From a bacterium UBA4637 (GTDB lineage: Bacteria; Bacteroidota; Bacteroidia; Bacteroidales; Bacteroidaceae), in contig DHMR01000021.1 in the NCBI GenBank assembly GCA_002405875.1, forward strand, positions 1 to 37,456: a stretch of DNA of 37,456 nucleotides, written 5' to 3'. The notes beneath the pieces are model-generated. The model was given only the letters and a program-made list of their open reading frames with translations, ran no database searches and was not told the DNA's origin. The position numbers and the translations under genes are program-made. Within the stretch, counting starts at the first letter, position 1, and the number at the start of each line of letters is the position of its first letter. Shown piece by piece: positions 26,658-35,182 of this stretch.

Positions 26658-26713
26658 CAAAGATACAGCATATTTTTCAAAAGATATGATACTATCTTAT
26701 CAATTACATGTAC
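26658..26713 (-). promoter_or_regulatory. Promoter and putative activator box of the 345-aa gene
   Basis: The -7 is TATCTTTG (26665..26658) with no -33. The box GTAATTGATAAGATAGTAT lies at 26707..26689, again 23 nt from the -7, and is flanked by GT six nt before and CAT after it, as at susC. Confidence 0.55.
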
Positions 26714-26781
26714 AATTTTGCAAACTTGTATTTTTCTTACCATTTTCCGTAGCGAAAAGTTCTCTTTTAAGTGTATAAGTT

Positions 26782-28269
26782 TCACTTCACCACGTATTTA
26801 CGTCCATTCAGCACATATACCCCTGATGGCAACTCTTTCGTAGAGTGCTTCTCACGCCCCGAGTTGACTAACCTACCATCAAGGGTATAAAGCGAAAAAC
26901 GGATGTGCCTACTTTTGCCGTTTTCTGATACTTCCTTGATTCCTGTGCTCACTTCCGAGGGCCGGGGATAAATCCGTTCAAAAGCGGACTTGCCATTCTC
27001 CACCCCTTCCATGATACCTTTATATATATAGGTGTCGGAAACAGCAGGGTTCGCTCGATTGAAAACTGTCATGCGAGGGAAGCCTTGGTAATTGGTGTCC
27101 CAAACAAAAGGAACCAAACCTGCCTTCAACGCAGAACTTACCACCCAATTGTACCAATATTGCAAGCTCTCTTCATGCTTGTCTTGACGACCGCTAAAAT
27201 TCGAGACATCCCTATGATTGGAACCAAACTCACCGATGATAACCGGATACCCTTGGTTGACAAAGTTTGTCTTCATCTTGTCCATCATGTTCCGGATATA
27301 AGTATCGGCATTCACATTTTGGTTGTTGTACCCTATCGTATTACACGTCCTATCACCCGTGTTACTAGGCGCATGTCCATTCCAATACAAGTTGACCTTG
27401 CCCCAACTCTCATCCTTGCCCATCATTGTGAAAGTGTAAGGATCATAGAAATGCACCTCAACCATCAAACGATCCTTAGCAGAATCCTTCAACTTGGTAA
27501 CATCAAACGTGCCCGAGCAAGCGATGTCGATATTAGTGGTAGGAGTCTGAACGACCAATACACGATGGGCGTTATTGCCACCCGTGGCACGAACGGCATC
27601 TATGAACACCTGTTCATATTCCAGCAACCGATTGGCAAAGACCTGAGTTTTCTCATCGAGTTTCGTGCCAACAGCCTGTGGACTTTTGCCCCCTACTCCA
27701 GGTTCGTTCAATCCTGCGAATATCACACGCTCGTCATATTCTTTCAGTTCTAGGGCAATGTTCGTCCACAACTTGGCAAGCTGTTTTTTCTTCTCATCGA
27801 CGTTTACTTGGTCGGTGAAGCCATCGTATTCCAGCCAACCGCCATCCCAATGGTCATTGATGACCACATAGAGATTGGCATTCAAACAATAGCTGATGAT
27901 TTCCTTGACTCTCGCCATCCATTGGGCATCGATGGTCATATCTTGTGAATTAGTAAGATGTCCTGCCACCCATCCGCAAGGAATGCGAATGCTCTTGAAG
28001 CCTTTTTCTTTTAATAAGGTAATAAAAGACTGTGTGGTCTTGGCGGATTGCCAAGAGTTTTCATTCCATAAACCACCCTTGTTGGTAAAGTTAAAATTGC
28101 TGTTGCAAGCCTCCATCGTATTGCCGAGATTCCAACCAGGAACCATATAATGAGCCAATTCGGCAGCCGTCAAATCCATCTGTAAAATACGAGGATTATC
28201 CAAAGCCAACCGTGCGTGTATGGAGCCCAGACACATTATAACCAATATAAAAGAGATTACTTTTTTCAT
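26782..28269 (-). CDS. Secreted GH5 endo-glycanase with C-terminal secretion tail
   Basis: I place the start at the ATG at 28269 (495 residues, MKKVISFILVIMCLGSIHA signal peptide). The frame is open to 28353, but the promoter -7 at 28326-28333 lies inside that extension. The GH5 domain (about 30-430) has PGWNLGNTMEA, IRIPCGW, NDHWDGGW, acid/base E189 in FAGLNEPG and nucleophile E347 in IIGEFGSN. WNLGNT and the spacing suggest a GH5_4/GH5_2-like endo-glucanase or glucomannanase. The last about 45 residues (FSLYTLDGRLVNSG... PSGVYVLNGRKYVVK) form a type-A-like C-terminal sorting tail, so export to the surface or medium is likely. Separate transcript at the upstream end of the locus. Confidence 0.87.
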   Translation of the reverse strand: MKKVISFILVIMCLGSIHARLALDNPRILQMDLTAAELAHYMVPGWNLGNTMEACNSNFNFTNKGGLWNENSWQSAKTTQSFITLLKEKGFKSIRIPCGWVAGHLTNSQDMTIDAQWMARVKEIISYCLNANLYVVINDHWDGGWLEYDGFTDQVNVDEKKKQLAKLWTNIALELKEYDERVIFAGLNEPGVGGKSPQAVGTKLDEKTQVFANRLLEYEQVFIDAVRATGGNNAHRVLVVQTPTTNIDIACSGTFDVTKLKDSAKDRLMVEVHFYDPYTFTMMGKDESWGKVNLYWNGHAPSNTGDRTCNTIGYNNQNVNADTYIRNMMDKMKTNFVNQGYPVIIGEFGSNHRDVSNFSGRQDKHEESLQYWYNWVVSSALKAGLVPFVWDTNYQGFPRMTVFNRANPAVSDTYIYKGIMEGVENGKSAFERIYPRPSEVSTGIKEVSENGKSRHIRFSLYTLDGRLVNSGREKHSTKELPSGVYVLNGRKYVVK

Positions 28270-28325
28270 TACCTTTACCAAATTGATTTTCAAAGTTTGA
28301 TATCGTTGCGATTTCAATTCGGTGG

Positions 28326-28354
28326 CAAAGATATAAGAAAAAAAAATTACCAAA
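28326..28354 (-). promoter_or_regulatory. Promoter of the secreted GH5 gene
   Basis: TATCTTTG (28333..28326) is a consensus -7; TTTG (28354..28351) lies 17 nt upstream, slightly short of the usual 19-21. Transcription would begin near 28320, downstream of the longer open frame's first ATG. Only a weak, shifted resemblance to the shared PUL box is visible. Confidence 0.55.
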
Positions 28355-28415
28355 GTGATAATTCGTTAATTTGATATGACGTTTATGTTACCATCATAAG
28401 ATTTTATGGGAATCA

Positions 28416-28449
28416 CTTAGATGGAGAAGCAAAACGCCCTCCATCTAAG
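28416..28449 (-). terminator. Hairpin downstream of the sugar kinase gene
   Basis: Perfect 11-bp inverted repeat CTTAGATGGAG (28416-28426) and CTCCATCTAAG (28439-28449), 12-nt loop, 11 nt after the kinase stop. No U-tract follows on the minus strand, so it may be a factor-dependent terminator or a 3'-end stabiliser. Confidence 0.55.
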
Positions 28450-28459
28450 CGTATCCGTC

Positions 28460-29416
28460 TCACGCCTTCATATCTGTCGCGTACTTGACCAATCCAGGCA
28501 TCGGCGACTTCATAATCTCCTTGATTTTCAGATGGAATTCATCCTCGAATACATTTCTGAGCGGAGCCTCGAAATAATGAGCGATACTGCCTACGAATCC
28601 CACCGTCTCGACATTGCCCAAAGAAGCATTCCATGCCACTACACCAGGTTCCAACTGGCTAATATCTTCCAGGCTGGTCTTTACATACTTAACATAAGGC
28701 TTGATGTTATTGGCATAGAACTGACCAAAGCTGCCGAGCACCATGCGATAGAGCGCCATCAAATCAGCAAATTCCTCACTGGCATTTCCATATTTGCTCG
28801 CCGTGGAAAGTTGCTCGGAGATAAAAGGACAAATGGAAGCCAAATAACGATTGGCAAGGGGCTCCCGATACACTTTCTGGATGATAGTGGGATAATCCAA
28901 GTGAGACCATTCCAGGTATTTTTTCTTAAAAACAGCAGGCAAAGTGCCCTTGAAGATACCATTGAGGAAGAGTTTGCCCAGAACAGCTCCGCTACCCTCA
29001 TCGCCCAAGATATACCCAAGAGGAGGAGTGTTCATCACGATCTTATGTCCATCATAAAGGCAACTGTTGGCCCCTGTCCCCAATATACAAGCTATGCCCG
29101 GTCTATTACCAAACAAAGCACGTGCCGCCCCAAGCATATCGCTCTCCGCCTCTATCTTTGCTTGCGGAAAAGCCTGCTGTAGCAAAGATACCATACGAGG
29201 ACGCATGGCATCGGTCACGCCGCTGCCATAGAAATGAACTTCCTGTGGCAGAACGGTCCGCACAAGTTCTTCACTAAGCACATGCAGAATCTCCGCGTCT
29301 TGCATGTGGACAGGATTGATGCCTTGCGTCTGACAAGTCATCACCACCGAGCCTTGGTCATCAACCAAAGCCCAATCCGTCTTGGTACTACCACTATCTG
29401 CTATGAGTTTTTTCAT
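28460..29416 (-). CDS. BadF/BadG/BcrA-type ASKHA sugar kinase (N-acetylglucosamine kinase-like)
   Basis: A 318-residue cytoplasmic ASKHA-fold kinase. Phosphate-1 motif DSGSTKTDWALVDDQG (7-22), phosphate-2 region ILGTGANSCLYDG, then GYILGDEGSGAVLGK, as in eukaryotic-type N-acetylglucosamine/hexosamine kinases. The exact sugar cannot be read from sequence. It lies next to the mannan locus on the same strand but has its own -7 (29440-29447) and a hairpin behind it; a role in phosphorylating the glucose released by GH130 is possible but not shown. Confidence 0.8.
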   Translation of the reverse strand: MKKLIADSGSTKTDWALVDDQGSVVMTCQTQGINPVHMQDAEILHVLSEELVRTVLPQEVHFYGSGVTDAMRPRMVSLLQQAFPQAKIEAESDMLGAARALFGNRPGIACILGTGANSCLYDGHKIVMNTPPLGYILGDEGSGAVLGKLFLNGIFKGTLPAVFKKKYLEWSHLDYPTIIQKVYREPLANRYLASICPFISEQLSTASKYGNASEEFADLMALYRMVLGSFGQFYANNIKPYVKYVKTSLEDISQLEPGVVAWNASLGNVETVGFVGSIAHYFEAPLRNVFEDEFHLKIKEIMKSPMPGLVKYATDMKA

Positions 29417-29439
29417 ATTACAACCTTTAGATTACGATG

Positions 29440-29447
29440 CAAAAATA
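29440..29447 (-). promoter_or_regulatory. Putative -7 of the sugar kinase gene
   Basis: Minus-strand TATTTTTG fits TAnnTTTG; no clear -33 is seen. About 24 nt before the ATG. Confidence 0.4.
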
Positions 29448-29508
29448 GACAAAAAAGATGAAAAAGCGTCATGTCAAGGGCGAATATTTCAAAAAAGCCT
29501 CTTTATTC

Positions 29509-29539
29509 TTTGATTTTTCACGAATAATTCATAACTTTG
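29509..29539 (+). promoter_or_regulatory. Promoter of the MscS-family gene (and possibly kdsA-kdsD-cls)
   Basis: TTTG (29509-29512) and TAACTTTG (29532-29539) with 19 nt between them, a near-consensus pair 18 nt before the ATG at 29558. Confidence 0.8.
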
Positions 29540-29557
29540 CACTCAAATTGACTAATT

Positions 29558-31939
29558 ATGAAGAAGAAACTATATATCATCATCTTGCTGATGGTAGCTT
29601 TCGTGCTGCCAAGCAATGCCGTACTTAAAGAAGCCAACCTGGATACCACGCTCTACATGTTACGCACGGAGCTGTCACAGTACCACATTGACTTGGAAAA
29701 GCAAAACAAGGTAGCCAAAGCCCAGCAGCAAGCGGTCATCAAGGAGCTCATCTCCATTACCACCCAAGCAGACCAGAACTCCCTGATGCTATATTCCCAA
29801 CGCAGTGGATACATATTCGACCTCACGTATGCCTGTCATGAAGCAACGGATCAATTTCACAAATTCAAGTCCAAGGCTGCCCCTTTTCGCAGCATGATAG
29901 CCAAAAACAATACGGAAGTAGCCCGCTTTGACTCCCTCATCAATTATCTCTACAACATGAACACGATGTTCTTGAGCGATGAGGCGCAGGTCAACCGCAA
30001 TGTCGATTTGACACTTGCCGTCAACATACGCCGACAGCTTGTGGAAAAGCAAGAGCAGCTGAAGCAATACATCCTGTATTATGACCGGACAGACCAAAAG
30101 CTTAAGGCTCTCAACGACTATGCCAACTTGCGTTACGCAGACATACAAACGAGTATCTTCAACAATGGCGGAGACAGTTACTTCGCTATCTTACGCAATT
30201 TGGGCAATCATTACAAAGAAGCCAAAAGTGCCGTAACAGAGAAATATAGACCCGCCCCAGGTATGATGTCACAATGGGACGTTCGTATCATCTTCATTCT
30301 GTTTAGCATCATCGTATTCTACGGGATTATATCTGTACTTATCAACTTATTAACGATTCGTGTCGTCATCACCCAATTGATGAAGAAAGGACTGTTCGAG
30401 AGCCGCAGAGAGAGTTTCATGGCTAAGCGTACCTGCATCATTATGGCCATGACTATCATCACCTTTGCCGTCATCCTCGGCATCATTCGCCTGATGGCCC
30501 ACCAGAACTTCATCATCATGGCCAGTGGACTTTTAGTTGAGTTCGCATGGTTGATAGGTGTCATCTTGGTTTCGCTCTTGCTACGTGTCAGCAACGAACA
30601 GATCAAGAGTTCTTTCCGCATCTACTCTCCGTTGATGGTGGTTGGATTCATCGTCATCACTTTCCGTATCATTTTGATACCAAACGACTTGGTCAACTTG
30701 ATATTTCCTCCTATCCTACTACTATGTTCCCTCTGGCAATGGGACGTCATCAAGAGGCACAACAAAAATGTACCTCGCAACGACATGATATACACGTGGG
30801 TTTCCCTAGCCGTGTTCGCTTCAAGCACGATCAGTTCTTGGATAGGATTTACCCTCCTCGCCGTGCAGATCATCATCTGGTGGATGATGCAATTGACATG
30901 CATCTTGAGTATAACCTGCATCAAGGATTGGCTCAATGTGTATGCTCAGCAAAAGAACTTAAAGCATAAGCCTATCACCGACAAATGGGGATTCCGTTTC
31001 GTCAACCAGGTGCTCTTGCCGATAGCAGGCGTACTCTCGTTCATCATCGCCATCTATTGGTCGGCAGATGTCTTCAACATGAGCGATACGACCTGGATGA
31101 TTTTCAACAAGGACTTCATCAAGACCAGCAATTTCACGGCATCACTTTACAGCATCACACAAGTGGCTTGCCTATACTTCCTCTTCAAGTACATCAACAT
31201 CACCGCAAACGACTTGATGCGTCATCATTTTGAGAAGCAAGACCCTCAGTCAGCAGCCTCTAAGATTGTCATGTTCAAGAATGTACTGCAAGTCATCATC
31301 TGGGGAATCTGGCTCATGATAGCCCTCAACCTCTTCCAAGTGGGCAAATCCTGGCTGCTTGCCATCTTTGCCGGCTTGTCTACGGGTCTTGGTTTTGCAT
31401 CCAAAGACATCTTGGAGAACATTTACTATGGCATATCTCTCATGATGGGACGTGTCAAGGTGGGTGACTATATCATCTGCGATGGCACACGAGGACGTGT
31501 AAGCAGTATCAGCTACACCTCGACCATGCTGGAGGCTACCGATGGCTCAGTCATCGCTTTCCAAAATGCCCAACTCTTCTCCAAGAACTATAAGAACATG
31601 ACCCGCAATCATGGTTATGAATTGGATATTCTCGAAGTGGGCATAGCATACGGCAGCAACATCAAACAAGTCAAACAACTACTCATCGAGAACCTCTCCA
31701 AGCTCGACTGCATCTACCATGAAAAAGGAGTGAAAGTCGTATTGAAGAGCTTCGATGACAACTGCATCACCCTCAAGGTCTTGGTTTGGGTCAACGTGCT
31801 TACTCAGTATGCGGATGATGGCACAATCATGGAGTGCATCTACGACACACTCAACGAGCATGGCATCGAGATACCATTCCCGCAGCGAGAGATCACCATC
31901 AAGAACATGAATAGTGAGGAGTTAGAAGTTAAGAGTTAG
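29558..31939 (+). CDS. Large MscS-family mechanosensitive channel
   Basis: A 793-residue protein. Signal peptide 1-21, a helical coiled periplasmic domain (about 25-235, many Gln/Lys/Leu), about ten hydrophobic helices between 242 and 595, then the MscS pore helix (about 597-630, with AGLSTGLGFASKDILENIYYGISLMMGR) and the cytoplasmic MscS beta and alpha/beta domains (VKVGDYIICDGTRGRVSSI onward). This matches large MscK/YbdF-like channels that release solutes on hypo-osmotic shock. Start is set by a strong promoter 18 nt upstream. kdsA follows after 61 nt with no terminator seen, so the four plus-strand genes may be cotranscribed. Confidence 0.88.
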   Translation: MKKKLYIIILLMVAFVLPSNAVLKEANLDTTLYMLRTELSQYHIDLEKQNKVAKAQQQAVIKELISITTQADQNSLMLYSQRSGYIFDLTYACHEATDQFHKFKSKAAPFRSMIAKNNTEVARFDSLINYLYNMNTMFLSDEAQVNRNVDLTLAVNIRRQLVEKQEQLKQYILYYDRTDQKLKALNDYANLRYADIQTSIFNNGGDSYFAILRNLGNHYKEAKSAVTEKYRPAPGMMSQWDVRIIFILFSIIVFYGIISVLINLLTIRVVITQLMKKGLFESRRESFMAKRTCIIMAMTIITFAVILGIIRLMAHQNFIIMASGLLVEFAWLIGVILVSLLLRVSNEQIKSSFRIYSPLMVVGFIVITFRIILIPNDLVNLIFPPILLLCSLWQWDVIKRHNKNVPRNDMIYTWVSLAVFASSTISSWIGFTLLAVQIIIWWMMQLTCILSITCIKDWLNVYAQQKNLKHKPITDKWGFRFVNQVLLPIAGVLSFIIAIYWSADVFNMSDTTWMIFNKDFIKTSNFTASLYSITQVACLYFLFKYINITANDLMRHHFEKQDPQSAASKIVMFKNVLQVIIWGIWLMIALNLFQVGKSWLLAIFAGLSTGLGFASKDILENIYYGISLMMGRVKVGDYIICDGTRGRVSSISYTSTMLEATDGSVIAFQNAQLFSKNYKNMTRNHGYELDILEVGIAYGSNIKQVKQLLIENLSKLDCIYHEKGVKVVLKSFDDNCITLKVLVWVNVLTQYADDGTIMECIYDTLNEHGIEIPFPQREITIKNMNSEELEVKS

Positions 31940-32000
31940 GAGTATTTCTTGCTCAACTACAAATTATACATTATAATTTAAAAATTGTACATGATCAATT

Positions 32001-32753
32001 ATGACAACATTTATAGCTGGACCTTGCGTCATTGAATCCATGGAATTGCTGGAAACAGTAGCTCAGGAACTCGTGCGCATCAACCAAGAACTCGGCACAG
32101 ACATCATATTTAAGTCATCTTTCGACAAGGCAAATCGCACTTCCATCCATTCCTTTAGGGGACCTGGATTAGAAAAAGGCTTGCAAATGTTGGGTGACAT
32201 CAAAGAGAGATATGGTCTACGCATCTTGACCGACATACACGAGAGCTACCAAGCGGAAGCTGCTGGTGACGTTTGTGATGTTTTGCAAATTCCAGCCTTT
32301 CTTTGCCGACAAACCGATCTCTTGGTTGCAGCGGCAAAATCGGGCAAGATTGTGAATATCAAGAAGGCTCAATTCTTGAGTGGAAGAGACATGAAATACC
32401 CAGTGGAAAAGGCGCTAGATAGCGGTGCCAAGGAAGTCTGGCTCACCGAACGTGGCAACTGTTTCGGATATAACAATCTAGTCGTGGACTTCCGCAACAT
32501 ACCCGACATGAAGGAGATTGTACCAACTGTCATCATGGACTGCACCCACAGCGTGCAGCGTCCTAGCGCAGGAGACGGAAAGACTGTCGGCGACCGCAAG
32601 TTTGTGCCAGCCATGGCAAAGGCAGCCAAAGCCTTTGGAGCTACGGGCTACTTCTTTGAAGTACACCCTAATCCTGACGAAGGCAAAAGCGATGCCGCCA
32701 ACATGTTGGAACTGAACAAGCTAGAAGGCTTAATTGCCGAGCTTATTAAGTAA
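32001..32753 (+). CDS. kdsA: 3-deoxy-D-manno-octulosonate 8-phosphate synthase, metal-dependent type
   Basis: A 250-residue TIM-barrel enzyme joining PEP and arabinose-5-phosphate to give KDO-8-phosphate for the LPS inner core. Motifs: FIAGPCVIES, FKSSFDKANRTS, GRDMKYPVEKA, TERGNCFGYNNLVVDFR, DCTHSVQRPS. The four metal ligands of the metal-dependent class are present: C9 in GPC, H183, E220 and D231, each two residues below the Aquifex numbering; the metal-independent class has Asn in place of the Cys. It precedes kdsD, which makes its substrate. The protein is slightly shorter than the E. coli enzyme at the N-terminus, as usual in Bacteroidota. Confidence 0.95.
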   Translation: MTTFIAGPCVIESMELLETVAQELVRINQELGTDIIFKSSFDKANRTSIHSFRGPGLEKGLQMLGDIKERYGLRILTDIHESYQAEAAGDVCDVLQIPAFLCRQTDLLVAAAKSGKIVNIKKAQFLSGRDMKYPVEKALDSGAKEVWLTERGNCFGYNNLVVDFRNIPDMKEIVPTVIMDCTHSVQRPSAGDGKTVGDRKFVPAMAKAAKAFGATGYFFEVHPNPDEGKSDAANMLELNKLEGLIAELIK

Positions 32754-32800
32754 ATGACGAGAAGTGAAAAGTGAAGAGTGAAGAATTTAAAAGCAAAGAA

Positions 32801-33781
32801 ATGACTCATAAGAATAACGATATAGACGACAAAACCGTACGTCTCTGGGGCGAGCAAGCCCTCAGAGAAGAGGCGCAATCCATACTCGACCAAATACCGT
32901 ACATGGACGACAACTTTGAAAAATCTGTTGACATGATGTATCATTGCAAGGGCAAGATTATAGTGACGGGTGTGGGCAAAAGTGGACACGTTGGAGCCAA
33001 GATTGCCGCCACACTGGCATCAACTGGCACACCGGCATTCTATATCAATCCACTCGACGTATATCATGGCGACTTAGGTGTGATGACAGACAAGGATGTA
33101 GTATTGGCCCTGAGCAACAGCGGTCAAACCGATGAGTTGCTGCGCTTCATTCCCATGGTGCTCCACATGAATATACCTATCATTTCCATCACAGGCAACC
33201 CCAAGTCATTACTGGCCAAATACTCCAACTATCATATCACTGTGAAGGTGAAAAAGGAGGCTTGCCCACTTAACCTCGCCCCTACCAGCAGCACAACTGC
33301 CGCCTTGGCCATGGGGGACGCTCTCGCCATAGCCCTCATGCAAGTACGCCACTTCAAGCCACGTGACTTTGCCCAATTCCACCCAGGAGGCGAACTAGGC
33401 AAACGCCTTTTGACGACAGCAGAAGACGTGATGCGAAGTGATGAGCTGCCTATCATTCCGAAGGAAATGCACCTTGGCGAAGCTATCATCCACGTGAGCA
33501 AAGGCAAGTTGGGACTAGGTGTTTCCGTAGACGAAAACAACAAGGTTATCGGGCTTATCACAGATGGAGACATCCGCCGAGCCATGGAGAAATGGCAGGC
33601 GCAATTCTTCAACAAGACCGTGAGCGACATCATGACCACGTCCCCAAAGACCGTACTCCCGTCCACCAAGATTACGGAAATATTAAAGATTATGCACAAG
33701 AACAAAGTACACACCGTACTCGTTGTGGATAAAGAGAACCATCTGAAAGGCGTTGTTGACCACTACGCTTGCATGGTATAA
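32801..33781 (+). CDS. kdsD: D-arabinose-5-phosphate isomerase (KdsD/KpsF)
   Basis: A 326-residue isomerase converting ribulose-5-phosphate to arabinose-5-phosphate for KDO synthesis. SIS domain (about 40-180) with TGVGKSGHVGAKIAATLASTGTP cut short here as VGKSGHVGAKIAATLAST, and LALSNSGQTDELL; then HPGGELGKRLL and two CBS domains (about 205-265 and 273-326, GLITDGDIRRAM). The frame extends upstream to a GTG at 32771, but that piece is made of a purine-rich GTGAAAAGTGAAGAGTGAAG repeat found at other junctions, so I choose the ATG at 32801. It forms a functional pair with kdsA, 47 nt upstream. Confidence 0.93.
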   Translation: MTHKNNDIDDKTVRLWGEQALREEAQSILDQIPYMDDNFEKSVDMMYHCKGKIIVTGVGKSGHVGAKIAATLASTGTPAFYINPLDVYHGDLGVMTDKDVVLALSNSGQTDELLRFIPMVLHMNIPIISITGNPKSLLAKYSNYHITVKVKKEACPLNLAPTSSTTAALAMGDALAIALMQVRHFKPRDFAQFHPGGELGKRLLTTAEDVMRSDELPIIPKEMHLGEAIIHVSKGKLGLGVSVDENNKVIGLITDGDIRRAMEKWQAQFFNKTVSDIMTTSPKTVLPSTKITEILKIMHKNKVHTVLVVDKENHLKGVVDHYACMV

Positions 33782-33822
33782 TAGAGAATTTAAATGTTAA
33801 GTGTTGAATGTTGAATTACAGA

Positions 33823-35097
33823 ATGAGACTCAGACATTTATTAATAATTACAACTTTTTTATGGCTTGCCAGTTCGCTGTGCAGCGCACAGACAAGCGAC
33901 TCATTGATAGTAAACCAGCTTCGTGGGAAAGGTGTCAGCTTTTCTCATGATAATTCTGTTACCCTATTGATGACTGGTCAGGAGAAATTCGATGACATGT
34001 TTCAAGCCATACGACAAGCCAAGCGTAGCGTCCATCTCGAATATTTTAATTTCAGAAACGACAGCATTGCCAATCTTCTTTTCGAACTCTTGGGAGAAAA
34101 AGTAAAAGAAGGTGTCAAGGTACGCGCCCTATTCGATGGTTTTGGAAATGCCTCCAACAATCAACCCCTACGCAAAAAGCATCTCAAGAAGATTCGAGAG
34201 ATGGGCATCGAGATTTATGAATACAAACCGATGAAATTTCCATGGATCAACGCTGTGTTCAATCGCGACCATCGCAAGATTGTAGTGATAGATGGACAAA
34301 TAGCCTATACCGGCGGCATGAATGTAGCCGACTATTATATAAAAGGTACAAAAGTCGTGGGTGAATGGCATGACATGCATTGTCGGATTGATGGCAGTGA
34401 GGTCAACACGCTTCAAAAGATATTTCTCAAGATGTGGAACAAAGTCAGCGGACAAAATATTCATGGGGCGGAGTACTACAGAGCGAGTAAAAAGGATTAT
34501 CTCGTCAAGAATCTCAAGCCGGACACCACAGCCACAGCCTACAAGAAAATGGTAGGCATCATCAATCGTGAACCTCATATATCCAAAGATATCATCCGGT
34601 ACTTCTACGTACACGCCATCAATGATGCCCAGGACAGCATCAAGATCATCAGTCCTTACTTCACGCTGAGCCATGCGCTCAAGAAAGCATTGAAGAATGC
34701 AGTCAAGAGAGGGGTAAAAGTGGAGATTATGCTATCCACCAAGAGTGACATTCCACTGACGCCAGATTGTGGTTTCTACAATGCCCACAAACTGATGAAG
34801 GCAGGATGCCATATCTGGATGTATACACCAGGTTTCCACCACACCAAGATCATCATGGTGGATGGCAAGTTCTGTACCGTGGGCAGCGCCAACCTCAATG
34901 CCCGTTCCTTGAGATGGGACTATGAGGAGAATGCTGTTATCATAGACCCCCATACGACTCAACAATTAGTGAATCTCTTCGATGGAGAGAAGAAAGACAG
35001 TTTCTTGCTTAACGAGCAAAACTGGCGAGAGTGGCGAACCGGATGGCAACGGTTCAGGGGATGGTTTGCTGCCAAACTATTGACACCATTTCTTTAA
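33823..35097 (+). CDS. Phospholipase D-family protein, cardiolipin synthase-like
   Basis: A 424-residue protein from the ATG at 33823 (an ATG at 33808 lies in a TTGAATGTTGAAT repeat and would add MLNYR). N-terminal signal peptide or anchor (RHLLIITTFLWLASSLCSAQ). Two HKD motifs are intact: HRKIVVID (H155, K157, D162 numbered from 33808) with TGGMN, and HTKIIMVD (H345, K347, D352) with GSANLNARS. Such proteins join two phosphatidylglycerols to cardiolipin. The lone signal-like helix and absence of the two-helix N-terminus of classical Cls suggest a periplasm-facing or shorter variant. Follows kdsD by 41 nt, consistent with an envelope-biogenesis cluster. Confidence 0.85.
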   Translation: MRLRHLLIITTFLWLASSLCSAQTSDSLIVNQLRGKGVSFSHDNSVTLLMTGQEKFDDMFQAIRQAKRSVHLEYFNFRNDSIANLLFELLGEKVKEGVKVRALFDGFGNASNNQPLRKKHLKKIREMGIEIYEYKPMKFPWINAVFNRDHRKIVVIDGQIAYTGGMNVADYYIKGTKVVGEWHDMHCRIDGSEVNTLQKIFLKMWNKVSGQNIHGAEYYRASKKDYLVKNLKPDTTATAYKKMVGIINREPHISKDIIRYFYVHAINDAQDSIKIISPYFTLSHALKKALKNAVKRGVKVEIMLSTKSDIPLTPDCGFYNAHKLMKAGCHIWMYTPGFHHTKIIMVDGKFCTVGSANLNARSLRWDYEENAVIIDPHTTQQLVNLFDGEKKDSFLLNEQNWREWRTGWQRFRGWFAAKLLTPFL

Positions 35098-35182
35098 AAG
35101 TCATTCCTCGAGAGATATCCAGAGAATCCAAGAATGTCAAGAAATATTCTCAGACATGCTCTTCTAGGTCCTGAGAGATTTT

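Noticed and set aside
28270..28353. N-terminal extension (28 codons) of the secreted GH5
   Set aside because: It contains the promoter -7 at 28326-28333, and a perfect signal peptide begins at the ATG at 28269.
28334..28381. Fourth copy of the PUL promoter box upstream of the secreted GH5
   Set aside because: Only about half the positions match and the best match is shifted by 2 nt; not above what A/T-rich sequence gives.
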